Shown here one piece after another: positions 16,967-25,883 of a DNA stretch of 64,000 nt. Numbering within the stretch: position 1 is the stretch's first letter; each line of letters starts with the position of its first letter. The DNA lies in the NCBI RefSeq assembly GCF_019710575.1, contig NZ_JAHWFK010000023.1, positions 153,032 to 217,031 on the forward strand. Reading direction: 5' to 3'. This DNA is from Paractinoplanes polyasparticus. Its GTDB lineage: Bacteria > Actinomycetota > Actinomycetes > Mycobacteriales > Micromonosporaceae. Under the pieces are notes generated by a model that worked only from the letters and a program-made list of their open reading frames with translations, was not told where the DNA came from and made no database searches. The translations under genes were made by a program, and so were the position numbers.

Positions 16967-17729
16967 GGACGCGGGTCCTTACCGCCCAGAGCGGCCAGGC
17001 CGGGTGCAGGCCCTGCCGGTTGATGGCCAGCGGGTCGTCGCCGGCCCGCATCGCCGGGCGCAGGGTGCTGGCGAAGCTGCGGTAGCCGGCGGCGCGGGCG
17101 ATCGCGACGTCGCGCTCGCCGTAGTCGACGGCGGGATGGCCGTACGGGGCCGCGAAATCCCGCACGTCGAGGCCGAGCTCCGCCTCGATCGCGTTCTTGG
17201 AGTCGACCAGCTCGCGCAGCGCCTCGTCGTCGTTCTGGTCGGCCAGTCGCCGGTGGGTCACCGTGTGCGAGCCGAAGTCGAAGCCGGCTGCGGCCATCGC
17301 GCGGCAGTCGTCCCAGCTGAGGTTGCCCGGCCGGCCGATCAGATCGGTGGTGACGAAGAACATCGCCGGCACGCCCAGCTCGCGCAGCATCGGCACGACC
17401 ACGTCCCGCCAGCTGGCGTGCCCGTCGTCGAACGAGAGGCAGAAGACCGGCCCGGCCAGCGGCTGCCACCCGGCCAGGATGCCGAGCGCCTCGTCCCACG
17501 ACACCAGTCGGCCGTGGCGGCGGAACGTCAGCAGGTGGCGGCGCAGGTCAGCGGCGTACTCGGGAAGGACGTCGTGGTAGAAGGGGAAGAACAGCCCTGG
17601 AGCGCGCGGCAGCCGGCGGAAAGCTCCCGCCGGCGCCAGGATCCGGCCCTGGATCCGGGGCCGGGCGCGGAGCCGGTTGCGCAGCTCCAGCTCGTTCAGG
17701 CGCTTCCTGATCAGAGTCGGGGACTGCAT
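16959..17729 (-). CDS. Polysaccharide deacetylase (NodB/CE4 domain)
   Basis: A protein of about 256 residues with a carbohydrate-esterase-4 domain that removes N- or O-acetyl groups from glycans. Motif 1 is FCLSFDDGHASW (catalytic base and metal Asp), motif 2 is FGSHTVTHRRL (the two metal-binding histidines), and later FAAPYGHPA matches motif 3. No signal peptide is evident, so the site of action is unclear. ATG 17729 is preferred over GTG 17735 because GGAGG lies 6 nt upstream. First gene of the exopolysaccharide operon, reading away from a divergent promoter region. Confidence 0.88.
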   Translation of the reverse strand: MQSPTLIRKRLNELELRNRLRARPRIQGRILAPAGAFRRLPRAPGLFFPFYHDVLPEYAADLRRHLLTFRRHGRLVSWDEALGILAGWQPLAGPVFCLSFDDGHASWRDVVVPMLRELGVPAMFFVTTDLIGRPGNLSWDDCRAMAAAGFDFGSHTVTHRRLADQNDDEALRELVDSKNAIEAELGLDVRDFAAPYGHPAVDYGERDVAIARAAGYRSFASTLRPAMRAGDDPLAINRQGLHPAWPLWAVRTRVHD

Positions 17730-17952
17730 GGGCACCCTCCGTGTCGCTGTCCTGCAACGACCCTGACAAAAATGGGGCGGGTGGCATCAGTAGCAATTGT
17801 CATCACGTATGTGAGAGATATTCACATCAATTTCGGGGCCCTTGCGAAATGCGTTCCGGGCGGCGCATCATCGCCTTTCCGGCGTCCGTCCGCCGCGGGT
17901 GCTGTTCCGCGGCCCGACCGGTTCCGCTGCCCCGACAGGTGAGGGATGACCC
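17730..17952. promoter_or_regulatory. Divergent promoter region of the exopolysaccharide operon and FemAB-like gene 3
   Basis: This 223-bp gap is distinctly AT-richer than its surroundings around 17765-17850. It contains the inverted repeat ATGTGA-N7-TCACAT at 17809-17827, a likely regulator site. It has CRP/GntR-like half sites, but the spacer is 7 rather than 6. No gene is seen here. Confidence 0.6.
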
Positions 17953-18963
17953 ATGCTGCAACTGCACCGGGTGGAGCCGTCGGCCGAGATCTGGGCCGAG
18001 CGCGCCACCTACGACGACCGCCTGATCTTCCACACGGAGCCGTGGCTGCGCTTCGTGGCGGAAGCCCAGCGGGCCGAGCCCGTCCTGGCCCGTGTGACCG
18101 ACGGCGACCGCACCGTCGGCCACTTCACCGGCCTGCTGGCAAAGCGCTTCGGCCTGCGGATACTCGGCAGTCCCATGGCCGGCTGGACCACCTCGTACGT
18201 CGGCTTCACGCTCGGCCCCGAGGTGTCCCGCCGGGCCGCGCTCGAGGCCCTGATGCCGTTCGCCTTCCAGGAACTGGGCTGCGCCCATCTCGAGATCCGC
18301 GACCGCGGCCTGACCCCGGCCGATCTGGGCGGCCTGGGCCTGCGCTGGTCCGACGCCCCGACCGCCGTGATTGATCTGCGCCCCGGCGAGGACGCCCTCT
18401 TCGGCGCGATGGCGAGCGCCTGCCGCCGCAATATCCGTAAGGCGGCGAAGAGCGCGGTGACCATCGAGGAGGTTGTCGACGATCCGACATTCGCCGACGA
18501 TTTCTACGAGCAGTTACGCGACGTTTTCGCCAAACAGAACCTGGTGCCCACGTATTCGATCGAGCGGGTGCGTTCGCTCATCCGCAACATCGGTCCGTCC
18601 GGGCAGTTGCTGCTGCTCCGGGCGCGCGACGGCGAGGGCAGGTGCATCGCCACCGCGGTCCTGCCGTGGTATCACCGGACGATGTATTTCTGGGGCGGAG
18701 CCAGCTATCGGGAGCACCAGCACCTCCGTCCTAACGAGACGCTCATCTGGCACGCGATGCGCTGGGCCAAGGCCCGTGGCGTGACCGAGTTCGACTTCGT
18801 GGGCGGCAACTCCTACAAGGCCAAGTACGGCACCGTGGAGGTCCCCGTCCCGTGGGCCCGGCGGTCCCGCTCGCCGCTGGTCGCCAACCTGCGCGACGCC
18901 GCGCAGCAGGGCTTCGCCATGAAGCAGCGAGCCGTGGCCCGCCTGACCGGAGCCCGAGGCTGA
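17953..18963 (+). CDS. FemAB/BioF2-type GNAT acyltransferase, copy 3
   Basis: A 336-residue protein of the FemAB-like superfamily. The linker segment ASACRRNIRKAAKSAVTIEEV carries the RNxRKAxxxxV pattern, and the second GNAT lobe has RCIATAVLPWYHRTMYFWGGASYREHQHLRPNETLIWHAM and TEFDFVGGNSYKAKYGTVEV, close to lipid II:glycine glycyltransferase and exosortase-associated homologues. It is clearly more distant from copies 1 and 2 than those are from each other. It is transcribed divergently from the polysaccharide operon, with ribosome site GAGGG. Probably acts on the same envelope polymer; donor and acceptor are unknown. Confidence 0.82.
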   Translation: MLQLHRVEPSAEIWAERATYDDRLIFHTEPWLRFVAEAQRAEPVLARVTDGDRTVGHFTGLLAKRFGLRILGSPMAGWTTSYVGFTLGPEVSRRAALEALMPFAFQELGCAHLEIRDRGLTPADLGGLGLRWSDAPTAVIDLRPGEDALFGAMASACRRNIRKAAKSAVTIEEVVDDPTFADDFYEQLRDVFAKQNLVPTYSIERVRSLIRNIGPSGQLLLLRARDGEGRCIATAVLPWYHRTMYFWGGASYREHQHLRPNETLIWHAMRWAKARGVTEFDFVGGNSYKAKYGTVEVPVPWARRSRSPLVANLRDAAQQGFAMKQRAVARLTGARG

Positions 18964-19033
18964 TTGACGCCGGCACGTCGTCCCATGACATCGCTCTCAG
19001 TCGGAACCGCCAGCATCTGAAAGAACTTGCAGC

Positions 19034-19160
19034 CGAGCCGTCGGGCGCCCGAGGTGTCGACCGGCTGAGCCGTCAGGCGGCCGGGGTGTCGACCGGCTGA
19101 GCCGTCGGACGGCGGGGTGTCGACCGGCTGAGCCGTCAGGCGGCCGAGGTGTCGACCGGC
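19034..19160. repeat. 31-32-bp minisatellite between FemAB-like gene 3 and the LacI gene
   Basis: The core GGTGTCGACCGGCTGAGCC recurs at 19053, 19085 and 19116, with a partial copy at 19148; spacing is 32, 31 and 32 bp. The last copy enters the 3' end of the LacI-type gene and encodes its C-terminal PVDTSAA. Because 32 is not a multiple of three, copy-number change would alter that C terminus. Confidence 0.85.
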
Positions 19161-20185
19161 CGATCTTGCCGCTTCGGGGCTTTCGCGGTCGAGTCGCGCA
19201 CGACCAGCTCGGGCCGGAACAGGTATTCCGAGTGCGGCGCGCCGTGGCCGTTGATCTCGTCCATCAGTGAGCGGACCGCCGCCACGGCCATCGACGTGAC
19301 GGGCTGACGCAGCGTGGTCAGGGGCGGATCGGTGAAGGCGATCAGCGGCGAGTCGTCGAAACCGATGACCGAGACGTCGCCCGGCACGGACAGGCCGCGA
19401 CGGCGGGCCGCCCGGATCGCGCCCAGCGCCATCAGGTCGGAACCGCACACCAGGCCGGTCACCCCCATCGCGAGCAGGCGGTCGGCGGCCACCTCGCCGC
19501 CCTCGACACCGAACAGCGTCAGCGACACGTAGTTGTCCAGGGCGGAGTCGGCGGTGCCGAGCTCGCGCTTCATCGCCTGGCGGTAGCCGGCCAGCTTGCG
19601 CTGGACGGCGATGAAACGGTTGGGGCCGGAGATCAGGCCGATGCGCCGGTGACCCAGCGCGACCAGGTGGGTGACGGCCAGGTCGCCGGCCAGGCGCTCG
19701 TCGCACGAGACGAACGGCGCCTCGATGCCCTCGGCGTAGCCGTTCATCAGCACGATCGGCAGCGGGCGGTCGAGAAGTCGCTGGTAGCGGGCGTGGTCGG
19801 CGGTGGTGTCGGCGGACAGGCCGGCCACGAAGATGATGCCGGAGACCTGGCGGTCGAGCAGCATCTCGACGTACTCGTCCTCGGTGACGCCGCCCGGGGA
19901 CTGGGTGCACAGCACCGGCGTGTAGCCCTGCTGGGCCAGCGTCGACTCGATCACCTGGGCGAAGGCCGGGAAGATCGGGTTCTCCAGCTCGGGGACGACC
20001 AGGCCGACCAGGCCGGCACTGCGTTTGCGCAGCCGTTCCGGGCGTTCGTAGCCCAGCACGTCGAGCGCGGTGAGCACCGCCTGGCGGGTCTCTTGCGAGA
20101 CGCCCGGGCGGTCGTTGATGACGCGCGAGACCGTCGCCTCACTGACCTGGGCCTGACGGGCGATGTCGGCCATCCGTGCACGCAT
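19136..20185 (-). CDS. LacI-family transcriptional regulator, probable maltose regulator (MalR-like)
   Basis: About 349 residues. The N-terminal helix-turn-helix and hinge MADIARQAQVSEATVSRVINDRPGVSQETRQAVL is classical LacI, followed by a periplasmic-binding-protein-like effector domain (GLVGLVVPELENPIFPAFAQVIE, FDDSPLIAFTDPPLTTLRQP). ATG 20185 gives the standard N terminus; an upstream ATG at 20248 would add an atypical extension. It is divergent from malEFG and palindromic TGCAAG/CTTGCA elements lie between them, so it should repress the maltose operon and respond to maltose or maltodextrin. The C-terminal residues are encoded by a minisatellite copy. Confidence 0.88.
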   Translation of the reverse strand: MRARMADIARQAQVSEATVSRVINDRPGVSQETRQAVLTALDVLGYERPERLRKRSAGLVGLVVPELENPIFPAFAQVIESTLAQQGYTPVLCTQSPGGVTEDEYVEMLLDRQVSGIIFVAGLSADTTADHARYQRLLDRPLPIVLMNGYAEGIEAPFVSCDERLAGDLAVTHLVALGHRRIGLISGPNRFIAVQRKLAGYRQAMKRELGTADSALDNYVSLTLFGVEGGEVAADRLLAMGVTGLVCGSDLMALGAIRAARRRGLSVPGDVSVIGFDDSPLIAFTDPPLTTLRQPVTSMAVAAVRSLMDEINGHGAPHSEYLFRPELVVRDSTAKAPKRQDRPVDTSAA

Positions 20186-20224
20186 GCCGCCAACTCTAGT
20201 GATGCGACGTTTCCGGGGAGATCC

Positions 20225-20381
20225 TGCAAGCTCTTCCATTGACTGCAAGGACTTGCTAACGTCCCGGCAACGACAACGACACAGGCCGATGCCTGGTCGA
20301 GACGTTCCACGCTGCGCTTCTGCAGTGCGGCAATGAAATCGCGATCACTCTCCCCTCGCAAGTCCACCGCACGTGGCTTGC
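20225..20381. promoter_or_regulatory. Probable LacI/MalR operator cluster upstream of malE
   Basis: TGCAAG occurs at 20225 and 20244; the latter forms GCAAG-GA-CTTGC (20245-20256), a centre-symmetric LacI-type palindrome. A second pair, GCAAG at 20358 and CTTGC at 20377, flanks a nested CCAC/GTGG pair. Related CTTGCA-type motifs are known for actinomycete MalR proteins (from memory). Promoter hexamers could not be fixed with confidence. Confidence 0.55.
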
Positions 20382-20413
20382 AATTGATGAAACAACACGA
20401 CAGGAGACGTCCC

Positions 20414-21649
20414 ATGCGCATCCGTGCCGCGGGGGCAGCTGCCGCCCTTACCTGCGCCCTGGCCCTGACCGGCTGTGGCGGGGGCGACGCCGGCCCGACC
20501 ACCGGAGCCTCGGCGGAGACACCGAAAGGCGAGCTGCTGATCTGGGCCGACGACAAGCGCGCCGCCGCCCTTCAGCCGTTCGCCGAGAAGTTCGGCGCCG
20601 AGAACGGCGTCACCGTCAAGGTGCAGGCCATTTCCAAGGATCAGCAGACCACCTTCGTCACCGCCTCCCAGCAGGGCAGCGGTCCCGACGTGACGGTCGG
20701 CGCCCACGACTGGATCGGCAACCTGGTGCAGAACGGCGCGATCGACCCGGTGCAGCTGTCCGCCGACCAGGCCGCGGGCCTCAACCCCAACGCGCTCAAG
20801 GCGGTCACCTTCAACGGGCAGACGTACGGGGTGCCGTACGCCATGGAGAATCTCGCCCTCATCCGCAACACCGACCTGGCCCCGAAGGCCCCGGCGACCA
20901 TCGAGGAGCTGGTGGCCGAGGCCAGGAAGGCGAAGACTCCCGAGAAGCTCTGCCTGCAGGTGGGCCAGAAGGGCGACGCCTACCACCTCTACCCGCTCTA
21001 CTCGAGCGCCGGCGGCTATCTGTTCGGCACGTCCGCCGACGGCGGCTACGACCCGAAGGACCTCGGCGTCGGCAAGCCCGAATCCGTCAAGGCGTTCCAG
21101 AAGATCGCGACGCTGGGCGAGAAGGGCGAAGGCGCGCTCAAGCGCTCGATCACTGGAGAGAACTCGATCGCCACGTTCACCTCGAAGAAGTGCGCGTTCC
21201 TGGTCTCCGGCCCGTGGGCGATCGCTGACGTCAAGAAGGCCGGGATCAAGTACGACATCAGCCCGGTCCCGGGCTTCCAGGGTGGACAGCCCGCCCGTCC
21301 GTTCCTCGGCGTGCAGACGTTCTACGTCGCCACCAAGGGCAAGAACAAGGCCCTGGCCCAGGAGTTCGTCACCAACTATGTGACCACGCCCGACCTCGCC
21401 GTCGCGCTCTATGCGGCCGAGCCCCGCCCGCCGGCCCTGACCGCCGCCTTCGACCAGGTGAAAGGCAAGGACGCCGACCTCGAGAAGTTCGTGACCGCGG
21501 GCAAGGACGGACTGCCGCTGCCGGCCGTGCCGGAGATGGCAGCCATCTGGGATCCGTTCGGCAAGGCCGAGGCCGCGGTGGTCGGTGGGGCCGACCCAAC
21601 GAGCACGATCACGGCCGCCGGTAAAGCGATCTCGGCCGCCATCAAGTAG
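20414..21649 (+). CDS. malE: Maltose/maltodextrin ABC transporter substrate-binding lipoprotein
   Basis: A 411-residue extracellular solute-binding protein (family 1). It begins MRIRAAGAAAALTCALALTGC, a lipoprotein signal with lipobox LTGC, so it is tethered to the outer face of the membrane. The mature part has GELLIWADDKRAAALQPFAEKF, GPDVTVGAHDWIGNLVQNG, YGVPYAMENLALIRNTDL and FLVSGPWAIADVKKAG, all typical of MalE-like proteins. The ATG at 20414 follows AGGAGA. It is first in a malEFG-GH13-pullulanase row divergent from the LacI gene. Confidence 0.92.
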   Translation: MRIRAAGAAAALTCALALTGCGGGDAGPTTGASAETPKGELLIWADDKRAAALQPFAEKFGAENGVTVKVQAISKDQQTTFVTASQQGSGPDVTVGAHDWIGNLVQNGAIDPVQLSADQAAGLNPNALKAVTFNGQTYGVPYAMENLALIRNTDLAPKAPATIEELVAEARKAKTPEKLCLQVGQKGDAYHLYPLYSSAGGYLFGTSADGGYDPKDLGVGKPESVKAFQKIATLGEKGEGALKRSITGENSIATFTSKKCAFLVSGPWAIADVKKAGIKYDISPVPGFQGGQPARPFLGVQTFYVATKGKNKALAQEFVTNYVTTPDLAVALYAAEPRPPALTAAFDQVKGKDADLEKFVTAGKDGLPLPAVPEMAAIWDPFGKAEAAVVGGADPTSTITAAGKAISAAIK

Positions 21650-21656
21650 CCAGCCG

Positions 21657-23255
21657 ATGTCGATCATGCTTGACGGGCCTGCCACGACGCAGGCCCGTCC
21701 CGCCCCCGAGGACGACCGCCCGGGGCGCACATCCGGCTCGCTGATCAAGATCGTGTTGCTCGGGTTGACCGTGGCCATCGCGGTCTGGGCCGCTTTCCCC
21801 CTGGCCGAGAACCGGGCGTGGACGGGCCTGGCCGTTCTGACCGCCACCACGGCCGGCCTGCTCTACCTGTATCTGACCCCGCGCCACATTCCGCTGAAAT
21901 ACCTGGCCCCGGGCACGATCCTGCTCATCCTGTTCCAGGTGTTCCCGGTGCTCTACACGGCGAGCACGGCCTTCACCAACTTCGGCGACGGCCATCGGGG
22001 CAGCAAGGACGAGGCCGTCGTGGCCATCCAGGCCGCTTCGGTCACCCAGGTGCCGGGTTCCCAGCAGTACGCCCTGACGGTCGCGACGACCGGCGACCCG
22101 GCCACCGGGCCCCTGGTCTTCCTCATCACCGACCCGGCCACCCGCCAGGTCTCGGCCGGCGACGCCGACGGTCTGAAGGCCGTTCCCGGCGGCGACGTCA
22201 CCGTGGGCAGCACCGGCCGGGTCACCTCCGCGAGCGGCTACACGGTGCTCACCGCCGGCCAGGCCGGTCTACGCAGCGCCGAGATCACCGCGCTGGCCGT
22301 CCCCACGCCGGGCGGCGCGATCCGCTCGTCGGGACTGTCCCGGGCGTACGAGGGAAGGGCCGGCCGAACCTACGACGGGGGCTGCGACTGCATCCGGGAC
22401 ACCACGACCGGCCGGACCTGGACAGCGGACGAAAGCGCCGGCGCCTTTGTGGACGCCGGCGGTGAACGCCTGGCCCAGGGGTGGAAGGTGACGATCGGCT
22501 TCGGCAACTTCACGAGAGTGCTCACCGACCCGGCCATCGCCGGGCCCTTCCTTCGTACGCTGGTGTGGAACTTCGGTTTTGCCATCGCCTCCACCGGCGG
22601 CACCTTCGTGCTGGGGCTGCTGCTCGCGATGGCGTTGCACTCGCCGCGTGTGCAGGGCCGCACCGCCTATCGGGTGCTGCTGGTGTTGCCGTACGCCATG
22701 CCGTCGTTCGCCATGCTGCTGGTCTGGCGGGACATGTTCAACACCGACTTCGGCCTGATCAACAACCTGTTCGGCAGCGACGTCGACTGGTTCGGGGGCA
22801 GCGCCTCGGCCCGGCTCGCGGTGATCCTCGTGCAGCTCTGGCTCGGTTATCCGTACATGTTCCTGGTCGCCACCGGCGCCCTCCAGGCCATTCCGCGCGA
22901 GCTCGCCGAGGCATCGCGGATCGACGGCGCGAGCGCGTGGGGCGGCTTCCGCCGGATCACCCTGCCGCTGCTGATGGTCGCGCTGACCCCGCTGCTGATC
23001 TCGTCGTTCGCGTTCAACTTCAACAACTTCAACGCGATCTACCTGACCACCGAGGGCGCGCCCTTCCCGGCCGACAATCCGGCCAACGGCGCCACCGACC
23101 TGCTGATCACCTACACCTACCGGATCGCCTTCGGCGGCGGGGGAGCGCAGTACGGCTACGCGGCTGCCATCTCCATCTTCATCTTCCTGATCGTGGCGGT
23201 CGTGTCCGCGATCAGCTTCCGGCGCACCCGTCACCTCGAGGAGGTCCACTCATGA
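21657..23255 (+). CDS. malF: Maltose ABC transporter permease MalF-like
   Basis: A 532-residue permease. After three N-terminal hydrophobic segments there is a long extracytoplasmic insertion (about residues 110-285), equivalent to the large MalF P2 loop, then the BPD_transp_1 core. The EAA loop that contacts the ATPase is LAEASRIDGASAWGGFRRITLPLL. It starts 7 bp after malE (ATG 21657; ATG 21666 is an alternative) and ends in an ATGA overlap with malG. The insert includes the short CDCIRD motif with two cysteines, which might form a disulfide. Confidence 0.92.
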   Translation: MSIMLDGPATTQARPAPEDDRPGRTSGSLIKIVLLGLTVAIAVWAAFPLAENRAWTGLAVLTATTAGLLYLYLTPRHIPLKYLAPGTILLILFQVFPVLYTASTAFTNFGDGHRGSKDEAVVAIQAASVTQVPGSQQYALTVATTGDPATGPLVFLITDPATRQVSAGDADGLKAVPGGDVTVGSTGRVTSASGYTVLTAGQAGLRSAEITALAVPTPGGAIRSSGLSRAYEGRAGRTYDGGCDCIRDTTTGRTWTADESAGAFVDAGGERLAQGWKVTIGFGNFTRVLTDPAIAGPFLRTLVWNFGFAIASTGGTFVLGLLLAMALHSPRVQGRTAYRVLLVLPYAMPSFAMLLVWRDMFNTDFGLINNLFGSDVDWFGGSASARLAVILVQLWLGYPYMFLVATGALQAIPRELAEASRIDGASAWGGFRRITLPLLMVALTPLLISSFAFNFNNFNAIYLTTEGAPFPADNPANGATDLLITYTYRIAFGGGGAQYGYAAAISIFIFLIVAVVSAISFRRTRHLEEVHS

Positions 23256-24097
23256 CGCGTTGGATCCAGCAGGTCGGGTGGCGACATCTGGTCGGGGTGC
23301 TCGTGCTGGCGTTCGCGATGGTGCCGATCGTCTTCGTCGTCTCGGCCGCCTTCAACCCGCTCGGCACGTTGTCGTCGAGCGAGCTGGTACCGACCGGCGC
23401 GTCGCTCGCCAACTTCACCGGCCTGTTCTCCGGCACCGGGTTCGGCCGCTGGTTCCTCAACTCGATCGTCATCGCGTCGGTGTCGTCGATCGCCTCGGTC
23501 TTCATCTCGGCCCTGGCCGCGTACGCCTTCAGCCGCCGCCGCTTCCGGGGCCGGCGCGTGGGCCTGCTGTCGGTGCTGCTGATCCAGATGTTCCCGCAGT
23601 TCCTGGCGATCGTCGCCATCTTCCTGATCTTCTCGACGGTGACCGACCGGTGGCCGGCCATCGGCTTCAACACGTCGTCGGGCCTGATCCTGCTCTATCT
23701 GGGCGGCGCCCTGGGCGTGAACACGTGGCTGATGAAGGGCTTCTTCGACACGCTGCCCCGCGAGCTGGACGAGTCGGCCACAATGGACGGCGCGTCGCAC
23801 GCGCAGGTCTTCTTCCGCATCCTGCTGCCGCTGGTGGCGCCGATCCTCGCGGTCACCGCGCTGCTGGCGTTCATCGGCACCATCAACGAGTTCCTCATCG
23901 CCAACGTGTTCCTGACCGACGCCGGCGCCAAGACGCTGCCGGTGGGCCTGTACGGGCTGGTGGCCGGCGAGCGCAACGCCAACTTCGGCATGTTCTGCGC
24001 CGGCACGCTGCTCACCGCGATCCCCACCGTGCTGGTCTTCCAGCTGTTGCAGCGCTACATCACCGACGGGCTGACGGCCGGGGCGGTGAAGGGATGA
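23252..24097 (+). CDS. malG: Maltose ABC transporter permease MalG-like
   Basis: A 281-residue permease with six hydrophobic helices and the EAA loop RELDESATMDGASHAQVFFRILLPLVAPILA. The opening segment AFAMVPIVFVVSAAFNPLGTL and the ending QRYITDGLTAGAVKG are highly typical of MalG, the latter being the C-terminal tail that inserts into the ATPase interface. It overlaps malF and the GH13 gene by 4 nt on each side. No malK is present, so the ATPase should come from elsewhere, as with MsiK in Streptomyces. Confidence 0.93.
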   Translation: MTRWIQQVGWRHLVGVLVLAFAMVPIVFVVSAAFNPLGTLSSSELVPTGASLANFTGLFSGTGFGRWFLNSIVIASVSSIASVFISALAAYAFSRRRFRGRRVGLLSVLLIQMFPQFLAIVAIFLIFSTVTDRWPAIGFNTSSGLILLYLGGALGVNTWLMKGFFDTLPRELDESATMDGASHAQVFFRILLPLVAPILAVTALLAFIGTINEFLIANVFLTDAGAKTLPVGLYGLVAGERNANFGMFCAGTLLTAIPTVLVFQLLQRYITDGLTAGAVKG

Positions 24098-25872
24098 TCC
24101 GGCGCCCGCACCACGACGGCAGCGAGCTCTACGTCAGCGATCCCGCCCCGGATCTCGGCGACACGGTGAGCGTCTTCGTCCGGGTGCCGCGGGGTACCGG
24201 TGTGTCGCGCGTGCACATGCGCTGGGTGCGCGACGGCGAGCCGGTCTTCACGTCGCTCCGGGTGGATCGCCGCGAGGGCGGCGACACGTGGTGGCGCGGT
24301 GATCTCGAGGCGCACAACCCGGTCACCCGCTACCGCTTCCTGCTCGGCACCACGAGCGGGGTGCGCTGGCTGACGGCGTTCGGGCTCACCGCGTACGACG
24401 TGCCCGACAGCACCGACTTCCAGCTGGTGGCCTACCCGGCCGCCCCGGCCTGGGCCCGCGACGCCGTGGTCTATCAGATCTTCCCCGACCGGTACGCCCG
24501 GTCGCCCGGCGCGGACGTGCGGGAGACCCCGGACTGGGCAGTGCGGGCGGCGTCCTGGGACGAGCCGGTGGCTCCCGGCCCGGACGCCACCCGCGTGGTC
24601 TACGGCGGCGACCTGGACGGCGTCGCGCGCCGGCTCGACCACGTGACCGCGCTCGGCGCCGACACCGTCTATCTGACCCCGTTCTTCCCGGCACGCTCCA
24701 ATCACCGCTACGACGCGGCCGGTTTCGACCGGGTCGACCCGCTGCTCGGCGGCGACCGCGCCCTCGAACGGCTCGCGTCGGCCGCCCGCGACCGCGGCCT
24801 GCGGCTGATCGGCGACCTCACCACCAACCACACCGGCGACGCGCATCCGTGGTTCGCCGACCGGCCCGACTTCTACTACTCCAAGCCGGACGGCGGTCAC
24901 GTCGCCTGGCTCGACGTGCCCTCGCTGCCCAAGCTGAACTGGTCGAGCCACGAGCTGCGGCGGGAGTTCCGGTCCATCGTCCAGCGGTGGCTGGCCGAGC
25001 CGTACGGGTTGTCGGGCTGGCGGATCGACGTGGCGAACATGACGGCCCGGTTCGGCGCCGGCGACTGGAACCACGAGGTGGCCGCGTGGCTGTGCCGGGC
25101 CGTGCGGGAAGCCCGGCCGGACGGGTTGCTGATCGCCGAGCACGGCCACGACGCGACCGGCGACCTCGACCGGGACGGCTGGCACGGCACGATGAACTAC
25201 GCCGGCTTCACCCGTCCGGTGTGGTGCTGGCTGCGCGCCGGCACGGTGCCGTTCGACGGCTTCCTGGGCCGCCCCGAGGACCTGCCGCTGCTGGGCGCCG
25301 AGGCTCTGATGGCAACCATGTCGGCGTTCGCGTCGCAGATGTCGTGGCGCTCGTGGCAGGCGTCGTGGCAGCTGCTCGGCTCGCACGACACGGCCCGGAT
25401 CCGTACGGTCGTCGGCGGCGCGGAGCGGCAGCACGTCGCCGCCGGGTTGTTGTTCACGCTGCCGGGCACGCCGATGGTCTTCGCCGGCGACGAGCTCGGG
25501 CTCACCGGCGGCGGCAACGAGTCGGCCCGCGTGCCGATGCCCTGGAACCGCCCCGACACCTGGGACACCACCACGCTGGGCCGTTACCGCGAGCTCATCG
25601 CGCTCCGCCGATCGGCGCCCGCACTGCGCCGGGGCGGGCTGCGCTGGGTGCACGCCGACGGCGACTGCCTGGTCTTCCTGCGCGAGAGCGCCGAACAGAG
25701 CGTGCTCGTGCTGGCTTCCCGCGCGGCCGGACAGATCCGGCTCATCGGCCTCCCGGCCGACGCGATCCTGGAGAACCTTTACGGCGGCGCGCCGCCGCTG
25801 CACATTGAAACCGATGGTTCCACCGTCATCGATGGATACGGCCCGGCCGTTCAGGTCTGGGCTCTCCCCTAG
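24094..25872 (+). CDS. Cytoplasmic GH13 glycosidase, cyclomaltodextrinase/neopullulanase type
   Basis: A 592-residue retaining alpha-glycosidase without signal peptide. An N-terminal beta-sandwich (residues 1-115, like the N domain of neopullulanase/maltogenic amylase) precedes the TIM barrel starting at WARDAVVYQIFPDRYARS. Conserved regions: GDLTTNHTG, GWRIDVANM with nucleophile Asp312, LIAEHGHDA with acid/base Glu349, and LLGSHDTARI with transition-state Asp432. It should hydrolyse imported maltodextrins to glucose and maltose. The ATG overlaps malG by 4 nt, showing it is part of the transporter operon. Confidence 0.9.
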   Translation: MIRRPHHDGSELYVSDPAPDLGDTVSVFVRVPRGTGVSRVHMRWVRDGEPVFTSLRVDRREGGDTWWRGDLEAHNPVTRYRFLLGTTSGVRWLTAFGLTAYDVPDSTDFQLVAYPAAPAWARDAVVYQIFPDRYARSPGADVRETPDWAVRAASWDEPVAPGPDATRVVYGGDLDGVARRLDHVTALGADTVYLTPFFPARSNHRYDAAGFDRVDPLLGGDRALERLASAARDRGLRLIGDLTTNHTGDAHPWFADRPDFYYSKPDGGHVAWLDVPSLPKLNWSSHELRREFRSIVQRWLAEPYGLSGWRIDVANMTARFGAGDWNHEVAAWLCRAVREARPDGLLIAEHGHDATGDLDRDGWHGTMNYAGFTRPVWCWLRAGTVPFDGFLGRPEDLPLLGAEALMATMSAFASQMSWRSWQASWQLLGSHDTARIRTVVGGAERQHVAAGLLFTLPGTPMVFAGDELGLTGGGNESARVPMPWNRPDTWDTTTLGRYRELIALRRSAPALRRGGLRWVHADGDCLVFLRESAEQSVLVLASRAAGQIRLIGLPADAILENLYGGAPPLHIETDGSTVIDGYGPAVQVWALP

Positions 25873-25883
25873 AAAGGGACATT

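Noticed and set aside
17809..17827. CRP binding site
   Set aside because: Half-sites TGTGA/TCACA fit, but the spacer is 7 rather than 6 bp, so it is reported only as an inverted repeat.
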